Shown piece by piece: positions 32,920 to 45,628 of a stretch of 64,000 nucleotides of DNA. The position numbers and the translations under genes were made by a program. The first letter of the stretch is position 1, and each line of letters begins with the position of its first letter. The notes under the pieces are model-generated. The model was not told the DNA's origin. It did no database searches and saw only the letters and a list, made by a program, of their open reading frames with translations. Origin of the DNA: Siphonodentalium dalli (Eukaryota > Mollusca > Scaphopoda > Gadilida > Siphonodentaliidae); contig CP136062.1 of NCBI GenBank assembly GCA_032622095.1, forward strand, positions 132,015,282 through 132,079,281, read 5' to 3'.

Positions 32920-35900
32920 CTGAAATAAATAAAATTTCTGTTGATTTCACATAAAACAAGTGCACCGCGCAGATTATCCCTCGCACAAAAGATAGAGATA
33001 CAACTTCATACGGAAAATGTGTTTTTCAATCTAAGGGCCATAACTTCAGAAGAAATGACTGGACAAAACCTGTTGCTTGTGGATATATTGTTCCATTCAT
33101 GCAGCCTCAGGAGTAACACGACCAATGGTGATTGAGATAAATATTATGCTATAATAGAATACATGTAAGTATGAACACACCATGTTTCACTCTAAAGACC
33201 ATAACTCTGCAAAAAGAAAAGGGCTCTTTCAACAAAAATCAAAATGTTAACAATGTTAGCGGTGTCAGCTTCAGTCGGATGCCGGATCTTAAACTACATT
33301 TATACAGATCAGATCTTGTTAGCGCTGCACGGGTCTAACATTTTAAACAGGTTTACGCTGGTAGCGCATATATACCATTGCAAGGATCTGGTGATATTAT
33401 AGATCCACCGGTTAACCACATTTCAACTAACCCTGAATCATAGTCGTACAAGGACAAATATAAGCCAAATAGCAGTTATGATTTCAGATGTTGTTTAGAG
33501 TTATCATAATTATGATATCAACATATTCATTAGGAGAAAAAAGATCCCCCGACTCCTCCTAACAGAGCAGTCCCCTTTTAAACAAATCTGAGGCTTGTCG
33601 ACTGGAGTTCTGTTATGATTTTGTCAAAAGAAGTGAGTTGAAAAGAGTCAACCATGAGTTTTGTTATCGATTTACTAACTTGGCTGAATTCCCTCCCGTA
33701 AAGAAATCTTCAGGTTTGACAATCAAACACTCGGCATATATTACAGAAGAATGTCAGTTGAAATTTTGGAATGGGATGTGGGACAGTTATGTAGTATCTA
33801 TCAGGTGAAGAGACAAAGCTGTGCAAGGGAGCTTGTGTATACTATATATATAGTTAGGATGTATAACTGATATCGGGAAAATAGTATATATTTGCAAACA
33901 AGCTGTCTTCTTGACAAATTCTACTCGTGCACGTCAAATTAGATTTCAAAACAGCTAAGACTGGTTGAGTTTGGAATGTTGGTGGTTGATCTTTTGTAAT
34001 GCATGGGTAATGAACTTTGTAGTGGACCTTAAAATGTCAATTGGCCATCAATCACAAAATACGTTTTTTGTGTGGTAAAATATCTAGAACATCGGTTCAA
34101 AATCTTCGCCGCATATATTTTGATATTGTCACATCTTTCCATAGTTCCATACCACATACAATGTGCTTTTCTGTTATATTAGCATCGTACTCGAATTTTT
34201 TTTTAATCGCGCCACACTTTGGAAGCTGCAAGCACCCACACACACACAATGTGGCTAAATCTCTCTGCGTGTACACAATACAAATAATGTGAATTAACAT
34301 GAATAAAGTGGCATCCGCATCGGCAATACAATATATATAATGAAACTAGACATTTACTGTACATGAATTGCCAGCATGCACCTGTATAATTAACATCTGG
34401 CACGGCCCCGATAATGGGGCTATAGTATAAAGTCAGCCGCCCTTAATGGAGAGCAATTAGCAATACTAATGTGCAAGAGAAAGATCCAATTATTACACCC
34501 GTCAGCCAAAATACAGACTGTACAGATATATGGGTGGGTATCTATATATATTGAGCATCGGTTTCAAAGCCAAAATTAAACGTCTATACGATAACAGCGC
34601 GTATTTCCAACATACCGGTAGTCCAATATGCATAGAGAAACACGAGACAACAATGAATTCGAGGTATACTGCAGAGCCCGTGCAAACTCGAATATCCAAG
34701 CTTAATTGTCAATTTGAAAAATACAGTCCTGAACACATATTGGGTATGGAATCAAGTTACGGAAATAATAATACTAATTTATGAAAATTTTATCGAAAAT
34801 TTATAATATATGGCCTATACAGGTATGTGTTGCATGCAGACTTAATGCATACACTGGTAAATTTTGGTGCAAACGTGCAGTTGCCATATACTTGATGACA
34901 TGTTATTTGTGGAGTGCCATAATCGACAACCCACGAGAGCAATTTCAAAATAGAGGACACTCTTTTCGGAATTGAACATTTTATGTCGGCGTGGCGATGA
35001 TGATGATCCACCGAGCACTGAGCATCTTTATATATGTCATACCAAGATGATCACAAGCGCACAACTTCCGTGCATAAATATCTGGCAGTCTCTGAGACAA
35101 TAACATCAAATCCATGAGTGATCTATTGTGACGCTGGGAGAGCTTGGTCATAGTCGCGTGGCAAGCTCCTCTGACATCAAAACCCTCTCATGAATATCGA
35201 ATGTATTGATCATTTCCGTATGACACCCACTACGTTACCAAATATATAGGATACCCCCACGCCCCCCCCCCCCCCCCCCACAACTTTGGAAAACATTTTA
35301 ATATTTAGACATTCCAAGTCTGTTGTTTTCATACCAACGTCGAATATTTTCCTACCTTTGGTATTTTATTTTTTTGCGACCGTAGCGGCTACCTTGCAGT
35401 TGGAAAATTCCAATCATAAGGGGTGTTATAGGTTCGACAGTTCTCAGGCTAATAGTGGGGAAACTTTGAGGCATCAGTTGGAAAATTGTGACCCAAGGGG
35501 ATGCAAATAAAATTTCCCGGACTTCGGTATATATATGTATATGGTTCAAGAAGGGGAGAGAGTAGTTGGAAATGATAAATTGGATACCCCAACGGAGATT
35601 TTTTGGTTGACGGATTGATTGATTTTATTATGGCAACCATCTATATATATCACAGTAAAAGCCAGGTGTTTGCACGTTTATTATAAATGTTCACATATAT
35701 CGGTACAAGACGGCCTGAGATATAACACGTTTCACAAAAAGGTTATCAAGACGATTTTTTTTACTGATATAATGCGTATACAAGACGAAATAATACGAAT
35801 GTGCTTTTAGTGGGGTCCCGTCGCCAAAGATTAATGCCGGACAAACTCCGCGCACCGTTTGTCGGATTTCTTAATATCGTTATCAGCGGTGCTGTGGTGG

Positions 35901-36736
35901 CGATATTTTTCTGCACGTGTTTGTCACCCGTCATGTTGGACCTCAGACGACTTATAGGAGGATACCAGGTACATGTACAGAGCGTTCCATATAAGCTTAG
36001 AAGATATGTAGGAAAATTGGTACACATATGTTCACATGACCAGGGGAACACCATGGGATAGGCGCCGTTGGCCTCAGATGACTACTTAAAGGGGAACTAA
36101 TACATTGAATGATCAACAACACGAGGAATGTCACGGGATATACATGTGACGTTGACCTCAAATGACTTAAATGGGCGATAATAATTAGCAATAAAGAGCG
36201 TTTGTGATCAGCTTAAAAGATGGATGGTAACTTTATCCGGAGTGTGTTATGCAATAGGCGCTGTTTACATCATTCTTCACACGAGTTTCCTCCATGTCAT
36301 GTTTGTCACCCGTCATTTTTGACGGGCAACCCCAAGTAGTATATACAAATTACATCATATAATGGACATTCATATATTTAAAAGTATTCCGTACAATGGT
36401 GTCAAGAATTGTATGTCAAATGTTGGTCAACGTGCATCCCCCCCCCAGATTAAACTTGAACAACTTCAGTGAATGTCTAAAGTTATACGTGTGACAAAAC
36501 CTGCAATAACAAAAAACACGCTTTATTCTTGTTGCCATGGCACATCATAAATTATGCCCATCATTTCACGCATAATTCGACTGCAAAAATCCAAAATGGC
36601 GCCACAAAATGGCGATCGGAAGTTAGTAATTGAAGCGTTTTTTTCCACCAAATCTTCACATACATAATAAAGTAATAGACAATAAGTAGTGATATATGCC
36701 ATCATACGAGTTTCCAAAGCCGCCAACTAGTCTCTG

Positions 36737-37712
36737 AATACATCAAATGACTGTCCCACACCACACAACGAGTGTTCCAAACCATATACAGAGTTACAAA
36801 CCACTACCTAGTATCTAAAACCAACATGTCAGACTGTGAGCATCCCAATCCAATCTAAATATTGTCCCAAACAATCGAAAGGGAGTCCAAATCCACACAA
36901 CGTGTTTCCTAAATCACCAAGGTAGTGCCATAATAATGTCAGACAACAGGTGTCCCAACCACCCAACTGTCGTCTCAATCAATTCGACTAGTGTCCCAAA
37001 ACGGCCCAATCAGTGACCCAATCGACGAATCAGTGTCTCAAATCCACACACCTATAGTGTCTCAAATCCATAGCGATTATCACAAACCACCCAATTGGTG
37101 TCCCAAATCTATCAATCGGTGTTCCAAACCATCCAATAGGTGTACCAAAATATCAATGAGTGCCCACAACCATCCAATGAGTCTTCAGAACACATACGAG
37201 TGTGTCAAGTAATCCAATGCGTGCCCCAATCCACACAATGAGTGCCCCAAAACATCCAGCGGGTATCCGAAATCACATATAGACTATTGATTGTGCATTC
37301 AATATGTACCTCAAGCTACACAACTAGTGTCCCAAGCCATCCGGATACTGTCCTATGCCATGCATCGGGTGTCCCAAACCACCCAACTGTCGTCTCAGTG
37401 CATTCAACTGGTGTCCCTAGCCACACAATCAGTGACCGAAATCGACCGATCATTGTCACAAAATCCATCCAACTGGTGTCCCAAATCATTCCAACTGTAC
37501 CACAAGCACCATCCAATGATGGGTGACCAAAACCATAAGTTGGCATAACACTTGTATTATAAACCATCCATTGAGTTCCCAATCATCTAACTGGTGTCAC
37601 AAAGCATCTATTATCATCTCAATACATGAAAATAGTGTATAAGCCCTCCATCGAGTATTTAATACCATCAGATGAGTGTTCCAAACCAAACAATGAGTTT
37701 ACCAAACCATGG
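36737..37712 (+). repeat. Irregular minisatellite, about 21-bp unit, plus orientation
   Basis: Dozens of diverged units approximating GTGTCCCAAACCATCCAATGA, with unit lengths from about 19 to 33 bp. All ORFs in this block translate the repeat (for example the SQ-rich peptides at 36991-37212 and 37291-37548). Confidence 0.85.
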
Positions 37713-38105
37713 GACACTCGCTGTGGTGGTTTTTATATAATTGGATTTTTTCAAACACTCCTTTTGATTGGATGCAATCATCGTGTGACTTGGGACACAC
37801 ATTGTATGGTTTGTGACACTCATTGGGTGGGTTTGGGCCCGATTTGAATGGTTTGAGACACCAGTTGGTGGATTGTGATCCTTATTGGTGGTCTGGGACA
37901 CTAGTTGGCTGCTACATGTACATGTATGGGGTGCCAGTTCTATGGACTGGGACACCCATTGGTTTGTTATACTGTTAAGATAGTGGTTAGAGCCACCCGT
38001 TGCGTTTGTTTTGAGCTCCTTAAGATAGTTTGGTACACTCGTTACTGGGTTTTGGACACCGATTAGATGTATTTGGATACTAGGTTGGTTGCTATGAACA
38101 CTCAT
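37713..38105 (-). repeat. Same minisatellite in the opposite orientation
   Basis: From about 37713 the unit reads as its reverse complement (GGTTTGGGACACTCATTGG), continuing for nearly 400 bp. The change of strand is abrupt, at CCATGGGACACTCG. Confidence 0.85.
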
Positions 38106-39947
38106 CTGATGGCATATAAGAATATTGGCTATAAATTGTATACGATATCGGAAAATTTAGTTCGAAATCAATAAGAATATTTCAATTTTTTACTTTCGAC
38201 CGCCATTTTGGGACACCGAAGGACAAATTTTCGATATATCGCTCACTGTTATCGGATTATGATCGGCTGACAAATTCGAACATATGGTCTGATGGAGAGA
38301 AGAAAATAACAACCGATGGCATATATAGGCGTGGGTGGACTGGTACAATTGGACATCATTTACGGTGGTGCAACTATCTATTGCCATTAGATTTCGTCTG
38401 AAAGGAAACAAGTTGGAGTATTTCGGTCGCTAATTTTGGAAAGTGAAACCATTTTTTCTGCTAAAATTGGCAATATAGTGGTTCATATCTGGCATCTAAT
38501 TAGTATTCAGTACACTGGCGTGTTCGTTTCGGATAGTCTGTGCATTAAAATAATTATAATTTTTTTTACGTAAACTAGCGTATTTCGAATTCAGAAGGAT
38601 ACTGAACGGCCAAATCCTCGTGATATGGTTCACAATTATCATATATTGATTTACCATGGTATATGTTGGTACAAATGGCCATTTAAACCTATATAGTTTT
38701 CTAATAAATAGCAACCATCTGGTGAAATTTAACGAATATTGACCAATTTTACCACTTCCGGTCGCCATTTTGTCGGTCATTTTGGACTTTGATAATCGAA
38801 TGGTACACGAAATGACATAAATATGTCAGTCATAACAACAATACTAATTTGTTTTGTTGCATGTTGTTTCTGTCATATTTGTCACTTAAACTGAAATGCC
38901 ATTGAAGTGTATTCACACGGAACGGAAAATATGACATAAAAACCATAAATAGGACCTTTTTTCAAAGAGCATTAGAAAATTTTCCCAAAGCGGATTTTAG
39001 TGGATTTTGGATATGTTGTTCCCCACATTCTGCCTGACAAATGACACACAAAAAAAAACAGCTTGTCAACAATTTGTTCAAGGTCCAACGCTTCAACGAC
39101 CAGACTATATGTATGCCAGTGTATTTTTCATTACAACTTAGCTGTCAATGTACAATGCCAATGTGTCCCTGTATGTTAAAAGTATTATTTTATGTCACAG
39201 CATTATAAAACGGACTTGGCGCAAAGAGCAGGAAATTGGCAACAGGTTTGTCACACACCCCCCCCCCCCATTTTGGAGCAAATTTTCAACAGTTAAAAGT
39301 ATGCTTAAAAAGATAGTTGGGAACTATAAGGCCACGAATTGTGTTGAGTTTGCCCTGATAATTTAATTCCAACCATATTCATGGTGAAGTAAACGTTGTG
39401 TTTCGTCCAATAGTTGAATATGCTCATGATGCCAGTCACATTTGCGATCTAGAACTAGTAGCAGTCATATGAAAAAAATCAAACAATAATATGGGTGGTT
39501 GGTTTAATATTGACGACGGTTGAGCAGTTCAATTGGATAATTCTGGCCCAAGCGATAGGGGTTAAAGTTTGTGTACTGCAGTTGCACATCTGGCCTCCGT
39601 GGATCGAACGGTGCAGTTTGATATCTTGGACACCCCCGCCCCCAACAAAGGATTAGGCCACGTCCATGAAAAACATATTTCTACATCTCAATGTCACAAG
39701 TTGAATTATACTTCCTCTTACCGAACAGTGTCGAACACTAACTTGTGGCAGTGGCCGGAAAAATGTCCTCGAGCTGCGGGCGCATCACTTATGATCAAAG
39801 TGACACACGAGTACGATTTGTATTCAGTTATTTTCATGGACAATTCGGGTTGGCCATTTCGATTGCTAAATGTAGTTCATCATATTTTTTTTATATTTAA
39901 ATCATTGTCTATAAAATAAAAATAAAAACATGCAATATAAAAGTTAG

Positions 39948-40294
39948 CTCTTTCCATATAGATACGCATCAATTGACGAGTTGTTTCCCTTAAGAAATGC
40001 TAGATAGTAAGTTCAACAAACGACGCTGAACTTAAAAGTTCAACAATATTATCTGAACATGTCCCATCTGCCGCAATGAATATGAATCATTCTGCTCTTG
40101 TATTATATGTTTTTTCTTCTATCTGCCGTCTGCTTTTTTTTATTACCCGAGCACCCCTCTAAATTTATAATATACCGCTCCAATGTACAGTAACTGTCTG
40201 GGGCTGATCCTGGTACATGTATATTTGGTGTACTGTACATTGGTATATAACTTAGTAAAAACTGAGTGGGAGAAGCAATTTAGTATAGAAGGGG
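39948..40294 (+). mobile_element. piggyBac-like MITE, family C, copy 3 (longer variant)
   Basis: Starts GCTCTTTCCATAT after TTAG (a mutated TTAA) and shares the subterminal words GACGAGTTGTTTCCC and TAGTAAGTTCAACAAACG with copy 2. Ends TTTAGTATAGAAGGGG followed by TTAA at 40295-40298. About 347 bp. Confidence 0.65.
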
Positions 40295-40298
40295 TTAA

Positions 40299-41340
40299 AC
40301 CATGTATTATATGTTTTACCCACTAAGACCACATCTATAGCCCAGCTGATTAATGTATACAAATCAGCTTATAATATACTTTTGGCACGGGTTCAAACGC
40401 CGACATGAGCGAAAATCGGGACCGATTTTCAAGCTTGGTCTGAGTTTTGAGGGACATCTCAGTGTGCCCATTCCGTTCGATACATGGCCGTTTCGATAAG
40501 AAATGAGAATTTGTTCACGCTCATTGAAGCAAACACCTACATTTGAAGCAGCTGGATACTCATGCTGAGTCCGTGCATCCATACATCTTACATATATAGG
40601 CTACATTTAATATGTTATCGTCTATATAACGGTGGTCGCGACAATAATTATATTTAACACGAGTCGGTTATTTCGCTCTGCAAATGGCTTAATGTCAATC
40701 CCAAAGATGTTGTCAAATGTATTTAGGTGATAACCAATTATTATTGTATTCAGCACTTAGATTTCATAACAGTAAAAAGCACATGACTGACGATGATTAC
40801 AGATGTACATACATTATCCCAATATAACAATCAAGACCTATAAGCTGCAGAAAAAACATGGCTAAATTCAACGTGCTATATAGTGGTTAAATAAACAAAT
40901 TGCAAGTCCAACATAAACTCATTATCAGGTTTATGTAATTATAAGCGAATATCAATGGACCGTAAGCACAATTGATTGTCTGCGCATGAACAAGTTCCGG
41001 TTCGAACGGTAGCCGGCTCATGATCTCAAAGCGAAAATTGGCCACCGCACCTTGCTTGCTGAAAATACGCTAAAAGATTAACCAGAAACCCACATGGAGA
41101 TTGTCACTAAAGTCAACAACAGACTCGGTTTGTTGTAGTTGATTTGACTATGGGCGTTGGCAGGGCTCCCTGCGATTTGCTCGCAGAGTTGGTCGTCTGC
41201 AGAACCATCATGTATACGGAAGAATTCCATTCCAAGATGGCGGCATCATCATAACAATCGATGCCTTCAGAAAACTGTCATTAATTAGAGAGCGAGGAAT
41301 ACATTAGTGCTCTGCATAGAAGCGTAAGATTTCAATAAAC
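40299..41340. other. Gene-free part of intron 1 next to exon 1
   Basis: No repeat family or exon recognised. The ORF at 40364-40582 (minus, 72 codons) is unremarkable. Confidence 0.5.
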
Positions 41341-41344
41341 TCAC

Positions 41345-41462
41345 CCAATAAAAGTAATTTGATGTCTTTGGCTGCCTGAATTCCATCCTCTTTCAGGTTC
41401 TTCTCGATCATTTTACTCCGTTCCATTGCGGATCTCTCATCGGCGCTTAGTGTACAGCCCAT
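41345..41462 (-). CDS. GNAO: G protein alpha-o subunit, exon 1 (start codon exon)
   Basis: 118 nt from ATG (41462) to a GTGAG donor, giving [18 protein letters not shown], then [20 protein letters not shown] plus the first base of the next glycine codon. Gly2 is the N-myristoylation site and Cys3 the palmitoylation site that anchor the subunit to the inner plasma membrane. The alpha-N helix follows and the LLLLG strand leads into the P-loop. The EKNLKEDG wording separates alpha-o from alpha-i (usually DRNLREDG). Vertebrate GNAO1 exon 1 encodes the same 39 codons plus one base. Alpha-o couples neuronal receptors to ion channels and other effectors. The start is certain because myristoylation requires it. 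Confidence 0.96.
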
Positions 41463-42300
41463 CTTGACAAATCCTGTTAATTTCTCAATCTTTGCCGTTA
41501 TGGTATAATACTCGCCGCAGCAGATGAACTGAGAAAACTTCCTCCCCTAAGGAGGAGGACTATTAAATCCACAAATGATTCCTGTGTTGATAAAGCCTCT
41601 AAATATGTCTATATCTATTAAATGGAGACGAACCGAAATCACGATTCTCTCCGTGATCGAACGAGAACGCAGCTTCACCTTTCAAAGAACTCTCAATTGC
41701 AATACATCCAATCAGTTATACCATGCGTATCATACAAACAAGGCATATACCACTATGAAGAGCTCCACGTTATGATTAAATCCATGGTCCAGAGCCGAGA
41801 TCTCTGCAAAGCAACGAACAACAGCGTGAAATACTCAACAAAAATATGTTAGAAATCTAAAGTAGCAGGCGAAATTATCACAGATGCAGTGTTCAGGCTA
41901 TCGGCTGTCAATGAAGACTTCTCTTCTAACGCTGGTTCAATATTGGACGCGAACGATCGGCTGTATGGAATCGCTAGCCTTTAATCATATTCCGACTGCG
42001 TTGTGGGGCCTGTGCTGACGTCATAACATCCACGGTCCTTGTGTGCATTATTACTACCCTCGCGTAATTAAGAAATTATGAAAATAAGGTTGCTCCAGCG
42101 ATATAACGACCAGGACGGGATAACATCTAACACAGTGGCGCAAGCGAGCGCTGTGGATAAAGAGTTATGCCGGTTTGAGCAGAGGGCAGAATAAAAATCA
42201 TCACCTTCTTTGTTCGTTATTTATTTGTCGAAAACCTAACATCTGTCGCTTTGTCTGAATGAATGTCAACAATAAGAGAACCGTTTAACCACGACCAAGT
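41463..42300 (-). promoter_or_regulatory. Upstream region of the G alpha-o gene with a consensus CRE
   Basis: Holds the 5' UTR and probable promoter. The palindrome TGACGTCA (42016-42023) is a perfect cAMP response element about 555 bp before the start codon. A GGAGGAGG/CCTCCCC purine-pyrimidine inverted word lies at 41544-41560. No TATA box can be placed with confidence and the transcription start is unknown. The ORFs at 41575-41852 are not recognised. Confidence 0.4.
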
Positions 42301-42850
42301 CGAAATCGGCCAACCGTGACCAGTTCTTCCTCACCTAAAACCACGCCCAATGCGAAGAGAAGGACATACGCGCACTCATTCAACATTATTTATTGGCACA
42401 CTAAATATCGAATTTGATAATTATTATTTTTTTAAATTTCGTGAATAATATTTTGTACCATGATGCATCAGACAGGTTTCGCAAAATTACCAACACGAGG
42501 ACCTAGTGACCCCTCCACCCAACCAATTAACTGGCGACCAAACATTACAACGACTACACCAACTAATATTATTAGATCAAGGCATGCAGTGTTATAGCTA
42601 GATTATATATAGTATATATACACTGGTATGTATATTTGATTATAAAAGACCTTATACGGTATGGTGTACGTTTATTGCTTAAAGTTATGCACGAACACAT
42701 TTTCATTTCTTATTGAGCCATGTTTCGATCGAATTAATTGGCACATTGAGACATCCACCCATATCATTGGAAAAGAGAAGGCTCTATAGTTCCTATAAGA
42801 ATTTTTGTGTTTTTTTTTGGACGCAAACCGAAAATAAATATTTTACAATT
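42301..42850. other. Gene-free intergenic stretch
   Basis: AT-rich, no repeat family or exon recognised. Confidence 0.5.
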
Positions 42851-44760
42851 TTCGACATATTGGACCCCCCCCCAGACGTTACGCATTACACCGACCGATG
42901 TCAACTAAGATACCAGCGATTTATACACCTATAGCATCATGCATAGTCAAGGGACGATGCTAGAGTGCACGAGTCTCAGTTGGAGGTGTCCAACTTGGAA
43001 TTGCAAACCGACTACGCTCCCACTGGTACCCGAATCTTGCCAACAGTTTTTCTGTTGGCATTTTTTAACGTAACACCCCCTATGGTTGGACATTTTTCAA
43101 CTGATGTCCATTTCAAACAAAATACCGAAAGTATATATACTGAAACATTCGACTGGCAATCGGATTATCGTTCTTGGCACAATAGATATTTGGGTAGAAA
43201 ATCACCAAGGTTGGTCATGCTATATATATGGATGCATGTTCCGTCCCCCCAGCCATCTATACGAACTGCATTGGCCCCGACATTATTGGCAATCGGAGAC
43301 CATAGCAGATCGATGGTCTTTCAAAATTCCAATTATGATCCCATTGATCAGCGCTATGAAGGCGATTTCGGTTTAAAAAAATTCAAATTTTCATTATCGT
43401 TGCTTTTATTTTCTATTATATATAGGAAATAAAAACAACGATAATGAAATATAAATGAGATCACAGGGAGGTCCACCATCCAAAAAACCTTCTCGAGATA
43501 TCCTGAAACCCCGACCTCAATCCAAAGTGGTCGTCGTCTAGAGAAGCCGGAATATGACCAATATGTCATTTCTCTGTTCATTGACCAATTTCGATCAAAA
43601 TGGATTTCGGACTGGCCTCCAAGACAGTAGTGTATACAACGAGAGGTCCGAATAGGGCCCTTATTCCATTTGCCGACATCGTGACCGATTTTGGCCTAAC
43701 AAAGAGGGCTGTCGTGTGGCCTTAACAAGGTACCCCCTCGAAATAATCCGATAACCTGACCCCGACTCAAAGTTGCCGCTGTGTCTGGTTGGAACTTCGA
43801 CCAGTTGTTTGAGCATGCCTTCACGCAAAGGGGACAGGACAATTCATCAGTTTTTTTTTATTATTTCTGAATACACCCGAAACCAGAGCCCGACCCTAAA
43901 TGACCGACATGGGCCGGAATATATATATATATTTGCCATTTTCTCGACCCCTTGCCAGATTTAGGTCAAATAAAGAGGGCCATAAAAGGAGGCCACTGAC
44001 CGATTTTTTTGTCAAACAAATTGGTTAGTTGTATAGGGAGACCACAAACAGGAGTCTCCAAATATACAGAAACTCCCATCCCGATCAAAAATGGCCACCA
44101 TCCAGAGATGCTCGAATAGGGTCCTATATATGTCATTTATCGACCCCTGACCGATTTGTGTCAAACAAAGTACGTTACACGTAGGATGCCCCCCCCCAAT
44201 TTAAGGAACCCTCGCGAAATACCCCGAAATCATGAGCATGCATGATGGAAATTGCCGCCGCCAACGCTACCCATGCAGAGACACCCAACTTGGACCCATG
44301 TGTCATTTTTTGGCCCCATTAACATGTCTATTTCGTCCAAACAAAGGAAGTTTTAGTGAGGTTCCAAGAAACCCTCTTGATATACCTCGCAACCCCAACC
44401 CTTTTCCAAAATGTTCGCCGCCAGGGATACCCGGATACATGGCCCTTATTCAATTTCTCGGCACTTTGACAAAATGCGGTCAAGCAAAATGGGGTTGTAA
44501 TGTGGTCCCAATTAAGAAACCCAATAAATATCCGACATTCCAAACCCGATTCAAAATGGCCCTCACAAAGAGAGATTGTTACCCCCCCCCCCCCCCCCCC
44601 CGTCAAACCGATTCCGCTACAACGGGGATGTATGGTAGATACATGTAGATGTAATTTGTTCGGATCATTGACCGAATTTAACAAAGTGATTCATAGATAG
44701 GGTGGACCTACTCAACTCTCTCCACTTATCCTGAAACTCCGATATTTTTTAAATAGAGTT
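42851..44760 (+). repeat. Old, highly diverged tandem repeat with C-runs
   Basis: Units of about 130-250 bp can be followed by CCTCTCGAAATACCCCGAAACCC-like text, then CAAAATGG.C.CC, CCGAATAGGGCCCT..ATGTCATTT and GACCGATTTTGGTCAAACAAAG (consensus pieces, each diverged). Copies start near 43485, 43735, 43865, 44060, 44215 and 44370. A C20 run is at 44582-44601. The ORFs of 155 codons (42965-43432) and 138 codons (44232-44648) lie in this repeat and match no family I know. Confidence 0.6.
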
Positions 44761-44844
44761 ATGCCTATATATTGTTGTATTTTTCCACCTGCGACTATTT
44801 TACCACTACCCCAAACCCAATATTCCAGAGAGATCAATCTCTTA

Positions 44845-45628
44845 TCTATTATATGTTTTGGAACTTCTGTCTGTCTGTCTGTCTGTCTGTATGTTTGTGT
44901 TATAGACTCGAAAACTGCTCGGCTGATCCGACTAAAATTTGGTGGGTCCTTGACCTTGACCATATACGCTCATATAGTCATGTTTCTGGACCTCGACCGA
45001 CCCGACTCAAAATTGGTATGTAGGGCTACTTTGATGCCGGGAACAATATGGGTGGGTCCAATTTCACTTGCGGCCGTGTCCTTGACATTGATCTCGCTCA
45101 TATACGCTCATATAGGCATGTTTCTGGAGCTCGACCGATCCGACTCAAATTTGGTATGTATAGGCTACTTTGATCCCTGGAACGATATGGGCGGGTCAAA
45201 TTTCACTTGCAGCCGTGTCCTTGACCTTGACCTCGCTCATATACGCTCATATAGGCATGTTTCTGGACCTCGACCGATCCGACTCAAATTTGGTATGTAG
45301 GCCTACTTTGATCCCGGGAACGATATGGGCGGGTCAAATTTCACGTGCGACCGTGTCCTTGACCTCGCTCATATACGCTCATATTGGCATGCTTCTGGAC
45401 CTCGAATGATCCTACCCAAATTTGGTATGTATAGGCCTAATTTGATATCCGGGACAATATGGGCGGGTCCAATTTCAGGTGCGACCGTGTCCTTTATCTT
45501 GGCATATGTATGTTTCTGGACCGATCGAACAATAGTTTGTCCAGCTAGACGCTGTATATTCTGCCCAGACGGAGGCGATCACAAAGAAATCCCTTAATAG
45601 CCCGGACGAAGTCTGGCACATCAGCTAG
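44845..45628 (+). mobile_element. Non-autonomous Helitron-like element with internal tandem repeats
   Basis: Starts TC after A (TCTATTATATG, 44845) and reaches (CTGT)n at about 44870. Then come four and a half tandem units of about 131-138 bp, each containing CGCTCATATACGCTCATAT, GGACCTCGACCGA and GTGTCCTTGACC. The 3' end has a hairpin, GCCCGGAC-GAA-GTCTGGC (45600-45617), then seven bases and CTAG (45625-45628) followed by T. A 3' hairpin just before CTAG and insertion between A and T are the Helitron hallmarks. The 179-codon ORF 44761-45300 is a translation of the tandem repeat. Confidence 0.75.

Larger units (their letters stand above)
32920..41344 (-). other. GNAO: Intron 1 of the G alpha-o gene (8,425 bp)
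   Basis: Bounded by GTGAG at 41344 and CAG ending at 32920, read on the minus strand. It contains a strand-switching minisatellite, one family C MITE and long unremarkable stretches: 32932-36736 (with a C18 run at 35262-35279) and 38106-39940. TTAAAGGGGAACTA at 36086 is an unpaired T2-like MITE end. ORFs in the intron, including the 116-codon one at 39569-39919, are unrecognised. Confidence 0.9.

Noticed and set aside
36737-38105. CRISPR-like array
   Set aside because: Units are diverged, without constant spacers, in a clearly animal genomic context; it is a minisatellite.
39569-39919. 116-codon ORF in alpha-o intron 1
   Set aside because: No family resemblance, no splice context, and it ends in an AT-rich low-complexity tail.
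40994-41004. GGTTCGAACGG as a tRNA B box
   Set aside because: No A box or cloverleaf arms at the right distance; other GGTTCGA words (10676, 63232) fail as well.
42965-43432. 155-codon ORF on the plus strand
   Set aside because: No recognisable domain, lies in low-complexity diverged repeat text, and overlaps ORFs in other frames.
44761-45300. 179-codon ORF, the longest outside the LINEs apart from spliced exons
   Set aside because: It starts outside the Helitron and then translates its CTGT microsatellite and tandem units; the peptide is repetitive and similar peptides appear in other frames.
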